Origin: Pandoraea aquatica
GTDB taxonomy: Bacteria > Pseudomonadota > Gammaproteobacteria > Burkholderiales > Burkholderiaceae
Length of the DNA: 64,000 bases
Assembly (NCBI RefSeq): GCF_902459565.1
Contig: NZ_CABPSN010000001.1
Location: 558,001 to 622,000, forward strand
Direction of reading: 5' to 3'
The notes under the pieces were generated by a model that did no database searches, was not told the DNA's origin, and saw only the letters and a program-made list of their open reading frames with translations. A program made the translations under genes and the position numbers. This document shows, piece after piece, positions 46,701 through 54,825 of this stretch; positions within the stretch are counted from its first letter, which is position 1; the number at the start of each line of letters is the position of its first letter.

Positions 46701-47560
46701 TTGAGCATGCGCGTGCGCGCGGCCTGCTGGGCGTTCAGCTTATCGTAGCCGGCACGGATGTCGGCGTCGTTCGGTGCGAGCGCGAGGTAGCGCTGATAGA
46801 GCGGCAGCCATGCGAGATTGCCGTCGGCCTTGGAAAGCCCCTTTTGCCAGAGCGGCAGCAAGGCGTTCAGGTCGGCGTTCGGACGCGCCGCCAGATCGGC
46901 CACCATCCGCGTGCCCGCCAGACGGCTCGACGGCCGGTCGATCATCAGCTCCGCCAGCGACTGCGACGCACGCGAATCCTCGGGCGATACCTTCGACAAA
47001 TTTGCCAGCCCCTGCTGCGCCGCAGGCCAGCCGTTGGTGGCGTTGGCCTGCGCCCGGTAGTACTCGACGCCGAGATCGCCACTGGGTGGACCGTCTGGGA
47101 ACAACGCCTTGTATTCTGCGAACGCGGCATCCGCCTGACCGCTGCGTTGCAGCAGCCGCGCACGGGCGATACGAGATTTGTCGACGGTGTTGATGCGAAT
47201 CACATCGGCCAGCGCTTTCGTCGCCGGGGCGTTCGGATAGCGCGCGCGCAGCGTCTGCAACGCCTTGTTTGCTTCCGCTGGTTTGTTCTCTTCGATGTCG
47301 ATCTGGCCGAGCAACGACAGGACGTCCGGTTGCTCCGGCTGCACGAGCAACGCCTTTTCCAGCGCGGCGCGCGCGAGATCGTTGCGATGACGCGAATGCC
47401 ACAGCGTCGCGCTCGAGAGCAGGTTGCTGACGTCGCGGTTTGCGGCGACGGTCGGCTTGGCCGCGGGGTTTGCAGGCGCAGGCGCAGCACGCACGTGCCC
47501 ACCGCCTGCGGCCATCAGCAGGCACGTCATGCATGCGGAGCGGATCAACGTGTCGCGCAA
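43706..47560 (-). CDS. bcsC: Cellulose exporter BcsC (TPR scaffold with outer-membrane barrel)
   Basis: The 1284-residue protein has a basic signal-like N-terminus with hydrophobic MTCLLMAAGGG, many TPR repeats to about residue 880 (for example DAEKSLDAARVKRPNDGELLGSLGLVKMRQGD) and the BCSC_C beta-barrel ending MRYHFDARRGDVPMPPSPVRPIWSY. It carries cellulose through the periplasm and outer membrane. I start it at TTG 47560 because GGGAGG lies 4-5 nt upstream; later TTG and ATG codons at 47548 and 47530 have no such site. It overlaps the bcsZ 3' end by 16 bp. Confidence 0.94.
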   Translation of the reverse strand: MRDTLIRSACMTCLLMAAGGGHVRAAPAPANPAAKPTVAANRDVSNLLSSATLWHSRHRNDLARAALEKALLVQPEQPDVLSLLGQIDIEENKPAEANKALQTLRARYPNAPATKALADVIRINTVDKSRIARARLLQRSGQADAAFAEYKALFPDGPPSGDLGVEYYRAQANATNGWPAAQQGLANLSKVSPEDSRASQSLAELMIDRPSSRLAGTRMVADLAARPNADLNALLPLWQKGLSKADGNLAWLPLYQRYLALAPNDADIRAGYDKLNAQQAARTRMLNDPAYKSRQAGIKALDQGRLGDAEKSLDAARVKRPNDGELLGSLGLVKMRQGDHKGAQELFAQALRKDPDNAGKWRGLLKTSQFWGAMSQARDARDAGRLDEADRLVRGALASDPNNPDGLALLGDIALDDKRDKDAERLFQQALKIEPDNDTALRGMITLYSRQQRRTELANLLGDLRRRFPQDKARFDKAEAAALSDDADRAIAEGHNGPALAALERAVALDPGNAWTRYSLASLYRKLRLPQIGREVMAEGMRQPMEADDRAQMLYAQAIYLNVIDDEAGARESLAQIPAANVTPSIKRMQTTLAIRDTARLAREAHAAGNEDESERRYGEALAMAGDDPELIGEVARARVSAGQPDQGLALMRNWLAAHADKPQPDAQLRYAELLSTAERDEELGTFLASMDPSTLGADQRDEWQDLQDRLALRQADRARALGDFDTAQQKLEPLLSRQPPDKRALSTLGDIYFDERRFDDARKIAEDQIRQDPTNQDARLSLVRVLYEQQDDEAANRELDRALAEASPDDVWTQLAAVRRLTAMERYDEAIALNDRLRTQFPDTSAVTVQRGRIAQSQRHYNEAKGWYDQARKEEIVQGALPGYDGMTSAQSAIDSLESRRNSYVAAGYEIDQKKGDGGISMFNARAVPLYGQYAVGYDGHVFAQTDYVSADSGDLPLNGTSEFGTLPFLNVPSFRAANPGVLSDYGTKRQKAHGQALMLGYENDWIRADIGHTPVGFPISYVTGGVRLFGNLGRYNYWVDASRRPMTGSMVSYAGAYLPLPDVFGDGKWGGVRRDAITFHASRDFTKWGIFGEASVARLTGENVLNNSEVSARAGVDLPLIYKRDMRLNTGLTLFFDSFAQNERYYTYGHGGYYSPQTYVSLTLPLEWYGRTQRWSYYLRGSVSFSQSQEKAMPYFPTNGALQAASGDLTYGSGGGFGVGFSVTGRAEYWVNRHWVIGGQVQFERSDYYAPNRFLVYMRYHFDARRGDVPMPPSPVRPIWSY

Positions 47561-48795
47561 ACCGCCTCCCAGGGCACCAGCAACGTGCCGTCAGCCGCAA
47601 AGCGGAATCGCGCTTCATGCCATCCCAGTCCGAACAGCGAGAGCACGGAACTGTAGTAGCCGGGAGGCGACTGGGCGTCCAGCGAACGGGCGCGGTCAGC
47701 TTGCCCCCGTGCGAGCGCGGTATCGCCGACGGCTTGTAGCAGCGGCACGAGCGCCGCCGAGAACCCTGACCCGCCGTCTTGCTTCGCCGTGCCGTCGCGC
47801 GTGTTCACCCGCTCGGGCGGCGCGCCATGCGCACCCACGTACTTCAGCATGCCGGGGAAGGTGTTCATCAGTGCCCGAAAATCGTCGCTCCCCGGGGCGA
47901 GCATGCCCGCCCACAGGTAGACGCGAATGGCGTTGTAACTGCCCTCGCCCTGCGTCTCGGGATCGATGTCGAAACCGCGTCCCGCGCGATACATCGCCCA
48001 TTCCGGCGCGAAGCCCAGCGGCGGCGCCGTCAACGTAATCTGCTTGAGGGAGGACGCAATCAATTGTCCCCAACCGCTCTCGGGAAAGAGCCCCGCCAGA
48101 CGACGCACGACTTGCATCGGTAGGTAGCTGGGATTAAGACGCCAAAGGTCTTTGGCCGGATGGAAGCCCACGGGCGCGGGCAACAGCGTGCGCCCGAGTC
48201 CGGGGATGAAGTCGGTTTCTTCCGACGCAATGCGGCGGGCGACGAGCGCGCCAAGCGCCGTATAGCGACGCACGTTCCAGAGACGTCCCGCCTCGCCCAG
48301 CGCATAGGCGATCCACATATCGGCATCACTCGCCGGATTGCTGTCGAGCACGCCCCACTGACCGTCATCCTTCTTGCCCCATAGCCAGGCGGGCAGATGC
48401 GCCGTGAGGTCGCCCTGTGCGAGATTGTTGATCGTCCAGTCGAGGACTTTGTCGAAGGCGGCGCGATCGTTGGCGATGACGGCGAACGTCAGTGCGTACG
48501 CCTGCCCCTCGGAGACGGTGCGCTGGTCGGCCATGCTGTGATCGACCACACGGCCATCGTCGCTCAGAAAGCCGGTCTTGAAATGCGTCCACGCGGGCCA
48601 GTCTACCGGCGGGCACGCCTTGCCACCGGCGGCTGGCGTAGCCCCCGGCGCAGATGCGCCTGATGGCTTCGCTGCCGCAGCGGGAGCGGCATGCGCGACG
48701 GGCGTGAGACCAGCAAGCGCCGGCCCCGCACCACAGGCGACCAGCGCCCGCAGCACGGCCCGACGGCGCCGTCTGTCAGCATCGGCGCGTGTCAT
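47545..48795 (-). CDS. bcsZ: Periplasmic endo-1,4-beta-glucanase BcsZ (GH8)
   Basis: The 416-residue protein has a Tat/Sec-like signal (RRRRRAVLRALVACGAGPALAGL), an Ala/Pro linker, and the GH8 fold with the catalytic Glu96 in SEGQAYALTFAV and Asp157/Asp159 in SDADMWIAYALGEAG. It trims misfolded or stray cellulose during export. Its ATG directly abuts the bcsB stop (no spacing), which indicates translational coupling. Signal-bearing N-terminus is longer than in E. coli BcsZ (about 370 residues). Confidence 0.95.
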   Translation of the reverse strand: MTRADADRRRRRAVLRALVACGAGPALAGLTPVAHAAPAAAAKPSGASAPGATPAAGGKACPPVDWPAWTHFKTGFLSDDGRVVDHSMADQRTVSEGQAYALTFAVIANDRAAFDKVLDWTINNLAQGDLTAHLPAWLWGKKDDGQWGVLDSNPASDADMWIAYALGEAGRLWNVRRYTALGALVARRIASEETDFIPGLGRTLLPAPVGFHPAKDLWRLNPSYLPMQVVRRLAGLFPESGWGQLIASSLKQITLTAPPLGFAPEWAMYRAGRGFDIDPETQGEGSYNAIRVYLWAGMLAPGSDDFRALMNTFPGMLKYVGAHGAPPERVNTRDGTAKQDGGSGFSAALVPLLQAVGDTALARGQADRARSLDAQSPPGYYSSVLSLFGLGWHEARFRFAADGTLLVPWEAVCATR

Positions 48796-51144
48796 TTACT
48801 TCTCCAGTCGACGCGCGGCGCGACGCTGCAACCAGCCGAAACACTTGAGCGCTATCGCGAACGCCGCAAGCAACGCGACGAGACCGACCAGAATCGGATG
48901 ACTCGAGAGGTGGTAACGAATGCGTGTCCACCAGCTCACGTCGCCCACGAAGTACGTCTTGCCCAATCGGTACGACGCCGTGCGGTCGCCGTTGACGACA
49001 GCCAGATCACCGTGGATCGCATTGCCCTGTGTGTCGATGGCATCGACCACGCTCAGCAGTCCGTCGTCGCTCGACGCGTTGATCGCCACCACCGAGCGCG
49101 AACTGCTCACCGGCGACTCGAAGCCGACCAGCGCCGCCAGCGGGCCTTGCGAGACCGCGTCCATGCGCTGCGGGCCGATGCGGCTGGCTGCGAGCGCAGA
49201 GCCGGTCGCGCCGTCACCTCGGTAGCCCTGAGGCTCAGCCTGCATAACGCGACGCGTCTGGTCGATCACGAGCGGCAGGTTCTTGCCCCACTTGGTCAGC
49301 AGATCCGCGGCGTCTTTACCGCCGACGACCAGCAGGTCGCGATCCTTGAAGCGGTCCGTCTGCGTGGTATCGAGCACTTCGAAGCGATCGGCATACACGC
49401 CGGTGGAGCGGCCGAACTGACCGAGCGCCGAGAACACCGTTTCCAGCTCCGCCTTGTCCGGCGTCTTCGACATCACGACAGCCGTCTGTGCAAGGTCGGC
49501 GTACTTGGTGAACGGGAAACCGCTGCCCGCGAAGAAGCTCAGATTCGGCAGCTCGGCGTAATGCGGCAGGTCGCTGAAGTCGATGGTCGAATCGGCGTCG
49601 ATGGCCGAGCGCGCCGCATTGGTGATGGTCTGGCTGCACATGCCCTCCTTGTGCGGCTCCATCGCGAACTGGAACGACAGCGAGTTGCGCGAAGCGACCT
49701 GGAACGCCGGGATGCGCACTTCCTTACGATCGGCCATCGTGCCGTCGGACAGCAGTTCGACGAGCATATGGCTCTTGTCGCTGCTCGCACCCGCCGAACG
49801 CAGACGATAGGCGCGCACGAACTGGTCGTTGATCGACACGCTCATCGACGAGTCGTCCGGCTTGACCGGCGGCGTGTAGCGATACTTCAGATCCATCGGC
49901 ACGCCGGTGTTTTGCCACGTCAGCAAATCGGCCGGGAGATTCAGTTGGATGCGGATCGGCCACGGCATATAACCGTTCGCCTGTAAGTCACTCGGGTTGT
50001 CGACCAGCTCACCCAGCTTCACCGGGCGGTCGGTGCGCACCCAGCGCGGCGCGTCGTAGGCCGGACGCGGCGGCAATTGCTGAAGCTCGGCGATGCGCGT
50101 CGCGTCGCCCGAGAGCGCCGCCCGGCCCGACACCAGCGCCAGCGCAGCCGTCTCCAGATCCTTGGCGTCGCGCCCCTGAATCACCAACAGCTTGAGCGAC
50201 GGATCGTTCGGATTCGACACCATGCGCAACGTCGGCGCATCGACCTTGGGCAGATCGAGGCCGGGCAGCATCGTGTCGTTCGTCACGAACGCAATGCCAT
50301 GCTTGGACGGGAACGCATTCACGCTGACCGGGAAGCGCGTACGACGGTAGTCGCCAATCGCGCCCGCCCATGTCGCCACCACGCCCGCGGCGTGGACCAC
50401 CGCCAGCGACGGCGGCGCGCCGAACACGAACGGCACGGACTGATCGCGGTTGTCGTGACGGTCGAAGAACGGCGCGGGCAGCGTCGACAGATCGTTGCGC
50501 AGCGTGAGCGGCTGCGTGCTCGTGACGATCTCGCTCTGCGGGCTGATATCGGCCCACAGGCTCGAATGCATCGGATCTTCGCACTCCATCGTGTAATGCC
50601 CGATGAGCACGAGACGCACACGATTGAAGCCCGAGAGCATGCGCGCGTCGAGCGGAATGTCGCGCACGAGATTCTTGCCGCCGTCCTGCTTGTTGAACGG
50701 CAACGTCGCGATCAGCTCTTCGTTCAGATAAACCTTGAGCTGCGAGAGATCGGGAATTAGCGCGGGGGAATAGGTGTAGCGCAATCGGAGCAAGGCCGAT
50801 GCGACCGACTGATCGAGTCGGATTCCGAAGTTGACGTCGCCCGACCCCTCGGTGCCGCGCAGACGCAGCCCGTTCGTCTGCCCCAGTTGGGCGAACGTGA
50901 CGGTGCGCTGACTGGTGCCGGGCACAGGCGCGATGACCGCCGCCGTTGCGCCGGACACATCCGCTGCCGCACTCGCGCCAGAGGCGACTTCCGGTGCGGC
51001 GGCCGGTGCCGGTGCTTTGCCTGTTCGGCCTCCGGTGGGCGCTGCTCCCGCAAGCATGACACCACCGGGGTCCATCGCTGCGGCAACCAGCAGACAGATG
51101 GCTGAGACCTTCGTGTAACGCGACCAAGACGCTCGAAGCTGCAT
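48796..51144 (-). CDS. bcsB: Cellulose synthase periplasmic subunit BcsB
   Basis: The 782-residue protein has an N-terminal signal (TKVSAICLLVAAAMDPGG), an Ala/Pro-rich stretch, two carbohydrate-binding and flavodoxin-like periplasmic repeats (for example VTFAQLGQTNGLRLRGTEGS and LDQSVASALLRLRYTYSP) and a C-terminal membrane anchor (SHPILVGLVALLAAFAIALKCFGW). It guides the growing glucan from BcsA. I use the ATG 51144 with GAGG 8 nt upstream; a frame of 16 more codons exists. It is the first gene of the operon, not after bcsA as usual. Confidence 0.94.
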   Translation of the reverse strand: MQLRASWSRYTKVSAICLLVAAAMDPGGVMLAGAAPTGGRTGKAPAPAAAPEVASGASAAADVSGATAAVIAPVPGTSQRTVTFAQLGQTNGLRLRGTEGSGDVNFGIRLDQSVASALLRLRYTYSPALIPDLSQLKVYLNEELIATLPFNKQDGGKNLVRDIPLDARMLSGFNRVRLVLIGHYTMECEDPMHSSLWADISPQSEIVTSTQPLTLRNDLSTLPAPFFDRHDNRDQSVPFVFGAPPSLAVVHAAGVVATWAGAIGDYRRTRFPVSVNAFPSKHGIAFVTNDTMLPGLDLPKVDAPTLRMVSNPNDPSLKLLVIQGRDAKDLETAALALVSGRAALSGDATRIAELQQLPPRPAYDAPRWVRTDRPVKLGELVDNPSDLQANGYMPWPIRIQLNLPADLLTWQNTGVPMDLKYRYTPPVKPDDSSMSVSINDQFVRAYRLRSAGASSDKSHMLVELLSDGTMADRKEVRIPAFQVASRNSLSFQFAMEPHKEGMCSQTITNAARSAIDADSTIDFSDLPHYAELPNLSFFAGSGFPFTKYADLAQTAVVMSKTPDKAELETVFSALGQFGRSTGVYADRFEVLDTTQTDRFKDRDLLVVGGKDAADLLTKWGKNLPLVIDQTRRVMQAEPQGYRGDGATGSALAASRIGPQRMDAVSQGPLAALVGFESPVSSSRSVVAINASSDDGLLSVVDAIDTQGNAIHGDLAVVNGDRTASYRLGKTYFVGDVSWWTRIRYHLSSHPILVGLVALLAAFAIALKCFGWLQRRAARRLEK

Positions 51145-51340
51145 GTGTGATGCCTCGTCTGTTCTTGCGCTGCATGTTCGCCACATCCACACAAACGACG
51201 CCCCATTGACCCGACGTCACATCACGTCGTCACGCAATCCGAAGATTGCCGAGGTCCGGCGGGACAGCGCAGTTCATGTGTCTGGAAATGGCACGTTGCG
51301 CCATGCTAGCTTGCCTCGGTGGGAGTGAGCAAGCAGACGT

Positions 51341-51609
51341 TAGGGTCTGTTCACATTAATACGGGCTCGTGAACGTGTTCTACCGGCTGGCTGGCAAGGC
51401 GCTCGCAGCGCAGCTTGGTCGCCCCAAGCAAGCTGCGGGCAACGCCGCCAGACGGCCGGTAGGGCACGTTCCCTTCGGGTTGTCCACCCAAAGGGGCGAT
51501 CGCGGCGTCATGATCCTCACGAATATTACCGATATTCGCTTCGGCTCATTCCTTGCGCTCGCCCCTTTGGCCGGGCAACACGAGCCCGTATCAATGTGAA
51601 CAGACCCTA
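51341..51609. mobile_element. MITE-like element, 265 bp with 29-bp terminal inverted repeats and TA flanks
   Basis: The outer ends are complementary over 31 bp (51341-51371 with 51579-51609) with one mismatch. Excluding the TA dinucleotides at both ends, repeats of 29 bp start GGGTCTGTTCACATT. TA target duplication is characteristic of several IS5- and IS630-type transposases. An inner inverted repeat (CCAAAGGGGCGA at 51488-51499 and its complement at 51559-51570) lets the whole element fold. No credible transposase frame exists inside; a 76-residue frame reaching into the repeat looks spurious. It separates bcsB from the divergent unknown gene, so it may carry a promoter or terminator. Confidence 0.7.
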
Positions 51610-51660
51610 GCCTTCAAGTGTCGTGCGGCGGGTACATCGGTCGACCGGCCGGCATGGGAA

Positions 51661-51688
51661 TTGCCCTGTGTGCGACGCACCGTATAGA
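51661..51688 (+). promoter_or_regulatory. Sigma-70-type promoter candidate for the 51698 gene
   Basis: TTGCCC (51661-51666), a 16-bp spacer and TATAGA (51683-51688) match the -35/-10 consensus well. Initiation about 7 bp downstream would fall close to the ATG at 51698, and no Shine-Dalgarno site precedes it, so a leaderless transcript is suggested. The promoter lies 52 bp right of the MITE-like element. Confidence 0.5.
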
Positions 51689-51697
51689 ATGCCCGGC

Positions 51698-52075
51698 ATG
51701 AGCCAGACCGAACTCTCCTCCTCCGCTGCCGGCCCGTCCGACGCGCGCATGGTCGAACATGCGGCTGGGTCTGTCGCCGCCCCTGGTGCCAGCCTTCCCG
51801 TGGCTGAAGCCGCGGATCAGCACGCAGATGGGCACGCGGCAGAGCATGCCGCCGATGCGATGATCGAGCGCCGTTATCCGTCGGATATCGACCGGTTGCG
51901 GGAAGTCGTCGGTACCGACGTGCTGCCCCACTACCGCGACGAGCAGGCCATCGTCGCGAGCGAGCAGGCCAGCGAACAGTGGCCGCATCTGGTGGCCGTC
52001 GCGAACGCCCGCGCAGGCGCTGCATCGGCCTCGCCACTCTCTCGATCTTCGAAGCATTCAAGCCGGACGAGCTGA
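51698..52075 (+). CDS. Unknown protein, 125 residues, possibly frameshifted near its 3' end
   Basis: No family recognised. The first 60 residues are Ala/Ser/Glu/His-rich and look disordered. The segment IERRYPSDIDRLREVVGTDVLPHYRDEQAIVASEQASEQWPHLV is charged and protein-like with high GC at codon third positions. After about 52010 this frame turns low-complexity (Ser/Arg/Lys) and GC3 drops, while the -1 frame continues as CIGLATLSIFEAFKPDELTP, which looks like real protein, and closes at 52143 inside the HAD gene. A single-base deletion near 52010-52020 would explain this. There is no ribosome-binding site; see the promoter at 51661. Confidence 0.45.
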   Translation: MSQTELSSSAAGPSDARMVEHAAGSVAAPGASLPVAEAADQHADGHAAEHAADAMIERRYPSDIDRLREVVGTDVLPHYRDEQAIVASEQASEQWPHLVAVANARAGAASASPLSRSSKHSSRTS

Positions 52076-52081
52076 CCCCGC

Positions 52082-52732
52082 ATGCGAGACGCTTCCATCG
52101 TCGCCGCGTTCGATTTCGACGGGACCATTTCCACCACCGATAGCCTGCGCGTGTTCGTGCGCCGCACCGTCGGCACACCGCGCTTCGTCACGGGCGCATT
52201 GCTCGCGTCGCCCTGGCTGATCGGGGCTGCCCTGAAATTCATCGACCGGGGCACGGCCAAAGCGGCGTTCCTGCGCGCGGTCTTCGCGGGACGCTCCCGA
52301 ACGCAACTCGAAGCGGACGCACAAGAATTCATCGCACATCAGTTGCCCAGCCTGCTCCGTCCCGAGATGCTCGCGCGCGTGCGTCAGCACCGGGCGCTAG
52401 GGCACCGAATCGTGCTCGTGAGCGCTTCACCCGGCCTGTATCTGCGTCCGTGGGCGGCAAGCGTCGGTTTTGAGACCGTGCTCAGTACCGAACTGGCCTT
52501 CGATGCACAGGATCGCTTCGCCGGGACCTTCGCCCAGCCGAACTGCTGGGGCCCCGAAAAGGTGCGACGCCTCGAAGCGTGGTGGGGCAACACGCCGCCG
52601 CGTGTGCTCTTCGCTTATGGCGACAGCCGGGGCGACAAGGAAATGGCCGAGCGCGCAGACCATGCGTGGATCCGGGGTCAGGGCAAGCTGATGCCGCTCA
52701 CCGACGCCGACGCCCCTGCGCGCGCCCTGTGA
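52082..52732 (+). CDS. HAD-superfamily subfamily IB phosphatase (SerB/PGPase-like)
   Basis: The 216-residue enzyme has the HAD motif I (VAAFDFDGTISTTDS, nucleophile Asp), motif II (VLVSASPGLYL) and motif III/IV (GDSRGDKEMAERADHAWI). The cap is helical, inserted after motif I. The sequence is closest to the group that includes PgpC-like and SerB-like phosphatases, so a small phosphorylated lipid precursor or amino acid is plausible. It overlaps nothing in its own frame, but its start lies seven bases after the stop of the unknown gene. The next gene starts 23 bp downstream. Confidence 0.88.
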   Translation: MRDASIVAAFDFDGTISTTDSLRVFVRRTVGTPRFVTGALLASPWLIGAALKFIDRGTAKAAFLRAVFAGRSRTQLEADAQEFIAHQLPSLLRPEMLARVRQHRALGHRIVLVSASPGLYLRPWAASVGFETVLSTELAFDAQDRFAGTFAQPNCWGPEKVRRLEAWWGNTPPRVLFAYGDSRGDKEMAERADHAWIRGQGKLMPLTDADAPARAL

Positions 52733-52754
52733 GTGCCGGAGCGCTTGCATCGCG

Positions 52755-54707
52755 ATGACGCCCACGCCGCCGACACCGCCGCCCCCTGAATTGCCGCCGC
52801 CGGGACGCCGCGTCGCATGGATGTCGCGCCTGGCACGTCTGGAGCCGGTGGCATTCTCGCGCTGGGACGCCGTTCACGCCGCCCTGTCCGTCGCCGTCCC
52901 GACGGCCATCGGTGCTGCCATCGGCTACGGCGCCGACGCGTCGCTCATCGCGCTCGGCGCACTGCCCGCCATCACCGGTGACCGCACCGGCCCTTACCGC
53001 TCGCGCGCCCGCTCCATCCTGATCACTATCGTGACGGGCGTGCTCGGCTTTCATGCCGGGATGCTGATCCACAGCGTAGGCGAGACCCATCCGTGGCTGG
53101 CCCACGTGCTGCTGCAAATCGCCATCCTGCTCTTCAGCTTCATCGGCACGTTCGGCAACGTGGCGTCCGCCGCGACGTTGCAGGGCGCGGTCTACTTGAT
53201 CGTCGGCTGGGGTCTGGCGCTGCCGCCGCCCGAATGGCGCGCGCCGTTGCTGCTCGCCGCCGGCGGCATCTTCAGCATGCTGCTCATGGCCGTGCATTGG
53301 TTCCGGCACCCCGGCGCGGCCGAGCGCGATGCCGTCGCGGCCATCTACCAACAACTGGCGAACGTGCTCGACGCGAGCGGCACGCCGCGCGTGAGACTGG
53401 CCCGACGCTCGCTCGAAAACGCCATTGCCGCCGCTTACGACACCTTGCTCACCGCACGGGCGAGCACGTCGAGCGGCTGGGAAGTGCTGGAGCGCCGCGC
53501 CGCGCAGATCCTTGCCGCCGAGCCGATTACGTCAGCCGTGATCGGGCTGGTGCAGAGCGGACAGCCAGTGCCCGCGCCGCTGGGCAAAGCGCTCTATGGT
53601 GTGGCACGCAGCATTGCGCGGGACCGGCCAGTGGCGCTCGACACCGCCGTCTCGGCAGCCAAGGAGAACGACGCACCGACGCTGGCTGCCGCCTTGCATC
53701 GCTCCGAACCGCTGCTCACCGGCGTCGTGCATGCGTCCGAAGCCCCGCTTGTGGCACTGGCCCGTCATCAGGCGCGCGCCGCCGTGCATCCGAGATGGAT
53801 GCCCAAATGGCCGTGGCCGGACGTCTGGCGTTACCTCGTGCGCATTGGTTTGTGCGTGCTCGTCGCGCAGATCTTCATCGCCGTGACGGCGCTGCCGCGC
53901 TCGTACTGGGTGCCGCTGATCGTCGTGGTCATCTTCAAGCCGAACTACGGCTCCGTGTTTGCACGCGCGTTGCAAAGCGGTGTGGGCAGTATCGTCGGCG
54001 TGGCCGTGTCGGCGGCCGTCGTCGCCATCGACCGCAACGGGTGGTTCAATCTCGTCACGCTGATACCGCTGGCGGCGTGCTTACCGTGGGCTTTGCGACG
54101 GAACTACGGGCTGTTCAGCGCGTTGCTCCTGCCGATTCTGATGCTGGTGATGGGGGCGTTGCAGCCGGGCAATCAGGACATTGCGCTGGCGCGCTTCATC
54201 GATGCTGTCGCGGCCTGCGCCATTGTGCTGCTCGTCGGCTATCTGCCGTGGGCGAAGTGGGAGCGCCGTCAACTGGACGAGCGGGTCGCGAACGCGCTCG
54301 ATGCGCTTGGCCGTTACGCGGCCCTGGCGGACACGCATGACGCCGACGCGGCGTTTGCGGCGCGACGCGCGGCATACAAGGCACTGGACGACACACGCGT
54401 CGCCTTGCAGCGGGCGCTGTCCGAACCGCCGCTGGTGAGCCGACGCGCCGCGCGTTGGTGGCCGGCGCTGGTGTCGATGGAACGCGTGGCGAATGCGATC
54501 ACCGACACCGTCCCGCATGGGGATGATCACGATGCGCCGGTGCATCCCGGCGCGGCGATTCTCACGCACATGGCCGCGGCGTTGCGTCATGGTGGCCCCG
54601 TGCCCGTGCTGCCCGACGGGCCCATCGACGGCGTCGACCCGATCCTCGACCGCGTGCTGCGTGAGGCCATCGGCATGCTCTTCGGCGCACCGGACAAATC
54701 CGACTGA
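52755..54707 (+). CDS. FUSC-family inner-membrane protein (aromatic-acid exporter-like)
   Basis: The 650-residue protein has two blocks of about five transmembrane helices each, separated by a soluble domain, as in YccS and AaeB. The first is AVPTAIGAAIGYGADASLIALGALPAITGDRTGPYRSR, and the second includes YWVPLIVVVIFKPNYGSVFARALQSGVGSIVGVAVSAAVV, the FUSC signature. It may export aromatic carboxylic acids or fusaric acid. A GGCCG/CGGCC hairpin (54732-54746) follows the stop and could end transcription. Confidence 0.88.
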   Translation: MTPTPPTPPPPELPPPGRRVAWMSRLARLEPVAFSRWDAVHAALSVAVPTAIGAAIGYGADASLIALGALPAITGDRTGPYRSRARSILITIVTGVLGFHAGMLIHSVGETHPWLAHVLLQIAILLFSFIGTFGNVASAATLQGAVYLIVGWGLALPPPEWRAPLLLAAGGIFSMLLMAVHWFRHPGAAERDAVAAIYQQLANVLDASGTPRVRLARRSLENAIAAAYDTLLTARASTSSGWEVLERRAAQILAAEPITSAVIGLVQSGQPVPAPLGKALYGVARSIARDRPVALDTAVSAAKENDAPTLAAALHRSEPLLTGVVHASEAPLVALARHQARAAVHPRWMPKWPWPDVWRYLVRIGLCVLVAQIFIAVTALPRSYWVPLIVVVIFKPNYGSVFARALQSGVGSIVGVAVSAAVVAIDRNGWFNLVTLIPLAACLPWALRRNYGLFSALLLPILMLVMGALQPGNQDIALARFIDAVAACAIVLLVGYLPWAKWERRQLDERVANALDALGRYAALADTHDADAAFAARRAAYKALDDTRVALQRALSEPPLVSRRAARWWPALVSMERVANAITDTVPHGDDHDAPVHPGAAILTHMAAALRHGGPVPVLPDGPIDGVDPILDRVLREAIGMLFGAPDKSD

Positions 54708-54825
54708 AAGACCGGCTTTCGGTTCGCTCTCGGCCGGCTTTCGGCCCGGACACGTGCCAACGCAGGCATAATGCGGGCTTACGGCGCGCCCACGGTGTGC
54801 CGCCACGCCTTTCAGAAGACCTCGC

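Noticed and set aside
51369-51599. A 76-residue frame inside the MITE-like element
   Set aside because: It extends from one terminal repeat into the other and has no transposase similarity, so it is probably spurious.
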